Assembly: GCA_018873225.1 (NCBI GenBank)
Contig: JAEILZ010000005.1
Span: 2,108,001 to 2,172,000 of the forward strand
From: [Phialemoniopsis] sp. UDSM-2020
Lineage: Eukaryota; Ascomycota; Sordariomycetes; Thyridiales; Thyridiaceae
Reading direction: 5' to 3'
DNA length: 64,000 bases
A program made the translations under genes and the position numbers. How positions within the stretch are numbered: the stretch's first letter is position 1; every line of letters begins with the position of its first letter. Below are positions 56,101-64,000 of this stretch, piece after piece. The notes under the pieces were generated by a model. The model was not told where the DNA came from. It made no database searches and was given only the letters and a program-made list of their open reading frames with translations.

Positions 56101-59100
56101 CTAGATTGCTAGTAGCCTGCTATCTAAATCTTTTAAGTATTTATTAGATCTTTTATTCTATATTATTCTATTTATATAAGGAATCTATCCTAATAGAGGC
56201 TTCTGCTATTCTTAAGTCCTAGGATTCTATATCTTATAGTAAGAATAGTATCTTTAAGTCTAAGATTATCTTACTTATAAGAAGAACTAGTAGTATATCC
56301 TATATTTTCTATTACTAATTTGTATAAATAATATTTTATATGCAATATAATGATCCTTAACTACTGGCTATACTATAATATTATCTTTATCTAGGATAAT
56401 AACTAAGACAAGCTAGCTAAACAGCCCTATAGCGATCTATTGCTTTTAATTCAGCTTCTCGATATTAATAGTACTATATATAAGATCCGGATTTTTAAGT
56501 CAAATATAGAGTCTTATTATCTGGTTATCTAGTGTCAAAAGTAATTTATTAAGATTATAGGCATCTATCTAAGACGACTCAACCGCTATATTCAGCCTTA
56601 GAATCTTACTAATATTATAAGCACCTTAGACGTTCTAGCCTTTAGATAGAGAGATAATTTTTAGTTACTTACTAACTCTTTTAACTATATTATTAATAAT
56701 CTAAATAATAACTAGCAATATATAAAACGTATTAATATTATTAATATAAGAGGTATAGTATATTTTAAATACTTTAGTAATAGATTAGTAGTTGATAACC
56801 ATCTTAAGAGCTAAAGGAATTTGATTATCAACCGGAGACTATATAGCTTTAGAGTGATTTATAGTAGGTATACTTAGCTTATCTAACTTAGGCTTAAATA
56901 AGCAGCCCCTATCTAATACTATACATCTATAATTCATTCCCTGCCAGCTCTATACTCCTTCACCCTAATAGAAACCTTTAAGATTAGAAGAAACCTTATA
57001 AGTATAATAACTATATATCTAACTTAAGGTTCAGTACATCTCTATTCTCAGTCTAGCAGCTAGTCAGGCCTAGTCCCTCTTAAGAGGTATAAAAAGAGGG
57101 CTAATAGCTAGACAGGTAAGGCTTATAATAAGTATAATAAGTACTATATATTATTTCTTAGAGCTATCTAGGTATATTATAATAGTAGCTACTATTTAAT
57201 CTTGAAATTAGTATAGTATCTAGAGTATATCTATACGTATATAGCTTTAGCTATACCGAATACCAATCTCAACCTATATATTATAGATCTAAACTTTATA
57301 GATTTCTTTCTAATAGTGATAGTAAAGAATAAGGAGCTCTAATATACTATCAAATAGTTATAGTGAAATGATTATCTTATCTATCTAAGTCTTAGTTATC
57401 TCTTAGAATATATTAGCTGTCTTGCTATTAACTACCTTTAGATAGTATAGTCTAATATGAATCTATTTATATACTATTAGTATATATAATAGATATACTA
57501 TAATTACATTCCTAAGATAAGTCTGATTAATTTTAGATATAGACTTTGTAATAATAAGGCACTGAGATCTATACTGAATACACTTATTAGGCCTTAGAAT
57601 GCGATATATAAATATAAAGATGTGGTTTAGTAGGCTAGTGCTATTATAGGAATGTAAATAGAGTCTTTAATTGTAAGTTGATAAGAGTTATTAGGGCTGA
57701 GAATAAAAAAGAAGAAAAGCTTTAGAGTGGAAATAAGATGATCTTAGGAAGTATAATAAGGATAATAATGATGATAATTATAACAATAGAAAAGACTAAG
57801 ATTAATAATAGTTAGGATTACCTATGAATTATAGAGAGATTAATAACTAGACTATAAGTACTTAAAGTAGTTAAATAGAATTGTATTATATTTTATTATT
57901 AAGAGCTATCTAGTAGTATAATATGCTATTATCTGATATAAGCTATAGGGGTTATAATATAGCTATATCTCTTTCTAGTATATACTAGATCTAACATTAT
58001 ACCGCTAGCCTAGAAGATCTAACTAAATACTCTTCTTTCTTTCCTAAGATACTACCTAGGATAGTACAGTATAGTATAACTATAAAAGCTTATATGACTG
58101 GATTTATAATTATACTATTAAAGCTGCTCTCTTTAATACACTCTATAGATATTTTTTATTAGACTTACTAAAGAGGAGGTAATTGAACTTCTATGTATAA
58201 GATATAAAGTATAGTAATAGTAGGTATATTAATATATCTACCTACTTATTCAGTATAAATATACCTATTACGATTCATATTATCTTAAAGAGCTTATGTA
58301 TATTCATATCAGTATAGTGATAATGCACATTAAGCTCTGAGTTAGGAAACATAAAACTGTACAGTGGTTTAAGCGTAATGCTGCTGATAAGGCTAAGCTC
58401 TCTCTATAGCTGTAGTCCGAAGAGTAAGCGCTGTAGGAGATGGTTAGAGCTAAGCATCGTCTTAAGGGCCTAGAGATCGAAGCTATCTAGGGACTATTTA
58501 ACTAGGATAGATAATGATGAGAGGCTAAGATCTGTAAGGTATTGATATATATCTGATATGAATAGCCTGTAGGTTCTTATATTAAAGTTTTTAAAGCTAT
58601 ATATAGTATTAAGCTTAGCTTAGAGTATTAGGCTAGTATACTTATATAACTCTGCGTATAAGAGGCTGTAATTAACTAAATAGTTAAGAAGTATTTTATT
58701 AGTAGCTGATATAATAGCTAGTTTGTATACTATAAAGTAGTATCTAAAGTAGTTATAAACTGATTTTATATCTATAAAGAAGACTTTAGTGTCTATATTG
58801 TTAGTACTACTATCTATAGCGTTCTTAATGGCTCTCTAGCTAGGTGATAATAAGTGGTAAGATATTAGGTGGTTGAGAAATGTCTATATGTTAGCTGTTA
58901 GAAGGGCTTTAGCCTGGTCTCTATGATGTTCAGCCTGATAGTTGATCCTTATAATCTGCTTAGTATGGAAGCGGTAGTGCTATAGTGTAGATATAGACTG
59001 CTTATAGTCCCTATAGTAATATAGATGGATGCTACTAATAGTATATTTAGACTTATAGAGCTACTTCTTGATCTGCTAATAAAGTGCTGCGTAGAGATAA

Positions 59101-62100
59101 TAGTATCCGGCTAGGTATAGGTATTACTAGCCTATCTTAAATGGTATGCATATTATATATACGCTGTTAAGATTGATAATTATACTAAAAAGGTAAGAGA
59201 AGTAGTTGTAATACTAGGTGATATCTTTATAGGTAATAGGCTTAAAATAGTTAAAAGTAATATTTACTATCTATAACTAAGCTTCTATAGTTATCTCTTG
59301 CTTAATAGGATTGATAATAGATACCTTATTAGAGGTAAGAGTATATATCATACTATTATTACTATTGATATCCTTATTAGAGCCGTCTATATTCTTATTC
59401 TTATTATTATTTCTATTATTATCTTCTTTATATAGAGCCGTCTTAAGTCTATATAGAGACTGTATTAGGTGTCCCTTAAGTGGTAGTAAGATCGTCTTAT
59501 TAGGCACTACAGTAGGTATCTTACTTAGGATACTACTAAGTATTAGATTCTTACTATAGAACCACTAGATAACTAATATAGATATATCTAGCAGCCTAAT
59601 CTGCTTATTAAGCTAGATAGAATTACTAACTATATTATAGGTATATATTTTGAGTATATTCTATAGAAAATGATAGCTATAGCTATTATAGTAGTAGAGG
59701 GACCTTTTACACTAATAAGACTCTATTAATTTTATCTAGCTATTAATATATTTTCTTATATACTTTATAATAGTTAAAAGGCTAAACCTGACAATATAGT
59801 ATTTAGAATAGATATAGATACTATAATAGTCTATTATAATAATCTTACTCTTATATATCTTAGAGTGCTTTATAACTATCGTATATAATATAAATCTTAG
59901 ACTATAGCCTTAGAGGCAGAGGAAACTAATAGTTCTATCTAAGAAAGAACTGGTATAGGCCTATTAGTATACTTAAGGTGTACTATAGAGGTATAAATAT
60001 TTAGCATAGCAGTAGACACCATCAAAGTTATAGACTGTAATATATAACTAGCCTACAGCTTAAAAGGAATGTAATATCTAGTAATATGAGCCGTAGGAAA
60101 GTAAGATCGTTATATTTTGTATAGGTATCACTATTATAAACCATACCGGCTTACTCGACTTAAGAGTACCCTTAGCGGCCCCCCTGCCCCCTCTATCACG
60201 GGATAAACACACTTAAGAGCACTACAAAGCATTAGTTGCCCACTATATCTTTTTAGCCATTTATAAGTATACATAAAGATCTTCAATCTGGCTGTAGAAG
60301 GCCATCAGTATAGTACCTTAGCCTAGCTGCTGATGATAGGGCTTCCTATCCGGTAGAATATATTAAGGCCCTATACATATAAACAGCCCGACAGGTACTT
60401 ACCAGTGTAAATAAGGCTAAAGTGTATCTAGAAAATCGGCCTTCCTCTAGCTTGAATATAGGTATATAATTACGCCTATTAGGCTTACTAAAAAGTAAGG
60501 TTGCATAGCCCAGCCTATAGCTAAATACTATTTCTCTCTTAGGGATACTAATAGTAGCTACAGAGTAATATACTTAATAGCCTTATAATTACGGTATATA
60601 GCTTGTAGACCAGCAGGGAAGGGTACTTATCTATATTTTTAACTGCTGTTGATTTATATATATTATCTAGCCTATTACTAGATAAACAACTCAGATAGGA
60701 TAGCTATACTATACTACTAATATATCTAGCTATAGTGCTTATCTGGCCTATAACAGTTGATATGCCCTCCCTTTCAGCTTATCTATACAGATAGAAGCTC
60801 TCCTTGTATAGCTCCTACCGATCTAAATAATCTCCTTTATACTGTAATAGAATACCCCTCTAATACCTATTCTCCGCTTTGTAATATCTAGCCAGACTGC
60901 TAATCTACTAGCCTCTATATATACTGTAGCTGACGCTTGTATCAGATGTGATGCATCTATAGCCCGTACTAGAGCCGCTAATGCCAGTAGTACTAGCAAT
61001 AGGCATATCAGCCACAGCCATGATGGACCTTCTGGTACTGCTCCTGGAAGGTATACCTACGCCCGCAGATAGCACTCCTGCGATGTAATTATAGCTGAGT
61101 TTCAAGAGTATTACCGTATACTTAAGAACCTAGGTGCCATCCTAGATGCTATAGGTCCCTATCGTGTTGAGGGCTAGGTATTTACTGGTCCTAACCTGGA
61201 CCTATAAGCTACAGCGAACAAGCTTGCCAATATTATTATCTAGTTCACTACTTACCTTAAGCAGCTTACTCTCTACTACATCTAAGGCAGTATCTAGATA
61301 TACCAGGCTGGCTTGTCCCCCGGCGCCGAGCAGGCCATCCATCCGGTCACCCTTAAGCTGCTGGTTAGTATCCCAAATGCTATCCTTACAGCTATAAGGC
61401 TCTATAATGTTGCCTACAACTTGATCAAGGTTAAGGCCCGTATAGAGCAGATCTAAGTACTCTTAGCTAAGATGGATAGTATTACTGGCTGATACCCTTA
61501 TGCGCCTACCAAGGCTGCTACTGCTGAGGAATAGGTATTTCGCATGCCGCCGCTGCTACTAGCCCTCTATCGAGACCGGATTGAATGATATTAGCCAGAC
61601 TGGATGCAGGATAGGGGCTAATAGAGGTACTATTGAGATAGCCTCTTAGAGGGGGTAATAGATTTGATACTATATCTAGGCTTAAGAAGAGTATAAGTTC
61701 TAAGGATAGACTGTGGAATTGATATAACTATTGGCTCTATACTTATATTTCTTACCTTATTTATCTTATATCTTGCTAGTATAATCTATTGCTTTACTTT
61801 AGGGTATTATCTTAGCTTTATATTAAGGATGTCTTTCATACTATAGCTAGTAGGTCAGATAAGCCTGTGAGCTTAAGATGAGTGATAGTAAGGTGAGTGA
61901 TAGGCTTAGTAGTCTAAGGTGTATAAGGTGTAGAACCACTTGATATAGGGTTACTTTTCTGTTATATTAGATGCAATTTAGTCTTAAGTTGTATCCTTAA
62001 TGTTTAAAACTTACATTCTAGCAAATAATATACAATAGCAGCCCTAGTATATCCTTTTACTTACCTAGTAGGTATATTAGAATGTCTTGGTCTATAAGAA

Positions 62101-62300
62101 CCTTATCTATTCTGTCTTATATAGTACTGCTATTACTTTTCTAATGAATGAAATGTCTCTAAATACTATTGCCTATTAGCTATACCCTATAAGCAAATAG
62201 ATACTTCATCTTAACTGGCCTTTAGAGATAGGAATGTTTTAATCTAATAAAGCTATCAGGCCAGTGTATACTAGCAGTGGCAACTAGGATCTTAATGTGG
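53161..62300. repeat. AT-rich, RIP-like repeat island
   Basis: About 9 kb with strong TA enrichment and near absence of CA. For example, bases 53581-53640 contain twelve TA and no CA dinucleotides. This is the expected result of repeat-induced point mutation (CpA to TpA on both strands) acting on duplicated DNA. Every frame is broken by frequent TAA and TAG. Short stop-free remnants can be followed on the plus strand (53661-53852; 60851-61069 and onward). The Asn-rich minus-strand frame at 59277-59507 is low complexity. Slightly less degraded, GC-richer patches occur at about 60170-60210 and 60950-61560. I could not identify reverse transcriptase, integrase, transposase or LTRs with confidence, so the element types are unknown. 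Confidence 0.8.
60851..61585 (+). pseudogene. Decayed plus-strand reading frame, unrecognised
   Basis: One frame can be followed for 245 codons with about nine internal stops, mainly TAG and TAA plus one TGA. It begins with a 73-codon open stretch containing an Arg/Ser/Asn/His-rich part, followed by helical segments (EFQEYYRILKNLGAILDAIG, then a QAGLSPGAEQAIHPVTLKLL-like part). The frame holds its character across the stops, so it looks like a once-coding gene, possibly a gag-like or hypothetical protein of a repeat element. I recognise no family. Confidence 0.45.
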
Positions 62301-64000
62301 AACTAGAGCTCTATATCTATTGTACTGTCCAGCCTGTATAGTAGGTACTGCTGCAGGGTGGTGGTATAGCGCTGGGCTGCTACAATTAGCTCGGTGGAGG
62401 TTTAGGGTTAGTATAATAGCTAGGCAGGTCTGGGAGCACCAGGCATGCAAACACTACAGAGTAGAATCTTATACGCTGTAAGCTAAGGGCCTTAGGACTG
62501 CAGGGGCGGTAGATACATCTTATGCATGCCCTATCCTGCTGCACCGACCCAGTTAGACTGTGGTCTGGTGCTTTAGTCCTTTGTAGGTGTGAACAGTAGG
62601 GGGTGAGTACTACTTACAGGCGGCTGCTGTGGTGCGCCGGGGCCGTTTTTATCTCTGTTATTACTGCTATTACTACTATTACTGCTGTTGCTACTGTTGC
62701 TGCTATTACTGCTGTTACTACTGTCGCCTGAGATAATTTTAACCCCTTTGGGACTAATAATTTCTCTGCCTAGCTGTGCTAAGTGCTTGGCTAGCTTGTT
62801 ATTAGATGGGATCTTACCCCCTTAGATAGCACTTCTTATCTTGCCTGCAGTTGGGGGTGGTATGCGGTTGAAGAGCGTTGGCATTCGGGCAGTGGTGCGG
62901 CGGCCTCTTGTGTGGGTGCTATTATTGGCGTCCTGCGGGCTTGAGCCTGCCGTCTTATCTGCCTTACTATCTGCCTTACTGTCTGTCTTACTGTCTGCTT
63001 TACTGTCCGGTGAAGCAGAAAGGTTGCTAGTTGGAGTTATAGGCTGCTTCTCTATATCTATAATGCTGTCTAGAATGATGGTGTAGATGCAGTTTGCCTT
63101 TGTAGAGCCCTCTGTATTCTTAAGGCCGGCCTCTCTTGCTGCTGCTTGTATATATTTGAGGTTCCCCCTGAGTAGATTGCTGATCTTGTGGCTTAGGTTG
63201 TGGTGGTTAGCTGGCTTGAGGCCCGCCCGGTAGATATATAGGGTGGCCTTAATATCTTTTTTGTATGGCTTGCCTTTGCCTTTAGTATTATAGATTATAG
63301 TGATACTATACTTCTTATAGAGATCCTTAAGTAAGGGCTTGCTGAGTTTATTTACTATGAACTTAAGGCTCTTATTAGTAGTCCTGTTGCTTATGGTGTT
63401 TTTGGTGCTGGAGGATGACTGGCTTGGGTATGTTTTGCTTGTTAGGGTGGCTGTTCTGCTGCTGGGGAGGAGCTTTGTATCTGGATAGGCTGCTCTGGTA
63501 GCAGCCCACCCTATTTTGTATCTAGAAGCCTAATACTCACCCTCTGTAGGCTTATTCTCTACCTAGCTGCACTCTGTGAGTGAGTCAAACCAGATTATAT
63601 ACTTGGGTGCTGAAGCTATACTGGTCGCTGAGGAGAGTATATTGGATTGGCTTCGAGCCGGTAGTGAGCGTCTATGGAAACTTATATTATAAGTAAATAC
63701 TATGGCCTGAGCGTCTAGGCTATAGGGTACACCATGTTGATACCTGCTGAGTATGGCAGATGGGAATAACCTTCCTGGGCGATCCGGGGCAAACCAGGAG
63801 ATAGTGGGCTACTATACTTGGCCTGTGTTGTGAGACTGGATACTGTCTATGCCTAGATGAAGGGACTGATGCTATGGTTTATAAACGGGCAAAATAGTGA
63901 TAGGGACAGTACACTCTGGCTAGCGCCATTATTATTAATACTTATGTATAGTTAGAGGTAGTAGTAATATCTATAGCTATATTAAGTGCTTTGCCTTGCC
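62301..64000. repeat. Less-degraded end of the repeat island
   Basis: Base composition recovers here, with many CA dinucleotides on the minus strand, while TA remains common. The dominant content is the broken minus-strand frame listed separately. A trinucleotide array at 62652-62728 (TTACTG/TTGCTG units on the plus strand) encodes Asn/Ser repeats on the minus strand. The feature continues past the window end. Confidence 0.6.
62576..63919 (-). pseudogene. Long minus-strand frame broken by six TAG/TAA codons, unrecognised protein
   Basis: A single minus-strand frame of 448 codons contains only six stops: TAG at 63872, two TAGs at 63809-63814, TAG at 63563 and at 63530, and TAA at 62822. None is TGA and no frameshift is needed. 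The longest open piece is 235 codons (63529-62825). Each TAG or TAA could come from CAG, CAA or TGG by C-to-T change. Content in order: a part with SWFAPDRPGRLFPSAIL and YQHGVPYSLDAQ, then a Ser/Thr-rich part, a Lys/Tyr-rich globular part (LSKPLLKDLYKKYSITIIYN), a repeated DSKADSK motif, an RGRRTT basic patch and an (SSN)n run. I do not recognise it. It lacks an obvious start and continues upstream into stop-rich sequence. Confidence 0.5.

Noticed and set aside
59277..59507. 76-codon minus-strand frame in the AT-rich island
   Set aside because: Half is Asn/Lys/Asp low complexity from TTATTN repeats; there is no evidence of a gene.
62841..63086. 81-codon plus-strand frame with LLSALLS repeats
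   Set aside because: It is the antisense of the DSKADSK repeat in the minus-strand remnant.
53161..64000. Idea that the island is a Starship giant transposon or an LTR retrotransposon
   Set aside because: I could not recognise a tyrosine-recombinase captain, reverse transcriptase, integrase, LTR pair or target-site duplication, so no element class is claimed.

Overview
The window is nuclear DNA of a filamentous ascomycete (Pezizomycotina, most likely a Sordariomycete). Genes carry one to eight short introns of about 50-300 bp with GT-AG borders and CTAAC-like branch sites. Intergenic spacers are compact, coding sequence is GC-rich at third positions, and one end of the window is a long TA-rich, CA-poor block of the kind left by repeat-induced point mutation (RIP), a process known only from such fungi. 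No bacterial operons, CRISPR array, rRNA or convincing tRNA was seen.

Region 1 (1-23 kb) is gene-rich and housekeeping: the 3' end of the cohesin loader SCC2, a proline-rich transglutaminase-fold protein, a very large F-box protein, neuronal calcium sensor NCS-1/Frq1, a long-chain acyl-CoA synthetase, an Rkm5-type ribosomal lysine methyltransferase, a JMJD5-type JmjC protein and replication factor CDC45. I rebuilt intron-exon structures by hand from splice signals and from continuity of recognisable protein families.

Region 2 (24.8-34 kb) looks more accessory: two LaeA-like SAM-dependent methyltransferases on opposite strands, an unrecognised 167-residue protein between them, long non-coding spacers, and a pisatin-demethylase-like cytochrome P450. 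It ends in a dense nest of microsatellites.

Region 3 (34.6-51.7 kb) returns to core genes: MCM6, RNase H2 subunit C (RNH203), a cyclopropane-fatty-acid-synthase-like methyltransferase, exonuclease REX4, MYST acetyltransferase ESA1, an Asteroid/XPG-like protein, a PRPP synthetase with a long insertion (PRS5-type) and a hemerythrin-domain protein. CDC45 and MCM6 are two parts of the CMG replicative helicase. Both, and RNH203, carry MluI-cell-cycle-box-like ACGCG motifs upstream of their starts, which suggests shared G1/S control.

Region 4 (about 52-64 kb) has no intact gene. It opens with two inverted repeats, one a 54-bp near-perfect hairpin right at the edge of the AT-rich block. It then runs through about 9 kb of TA-rich sequence with decayed reading frames, and ends in a less degraded 1.7 kb stretch holding a long minus-strand reading frame broken by six TAG/TAA codons that I could not assign to a family. 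This is best read as a RIP-affected repeat island, possibly the edge of a larger heterochromatic domain.
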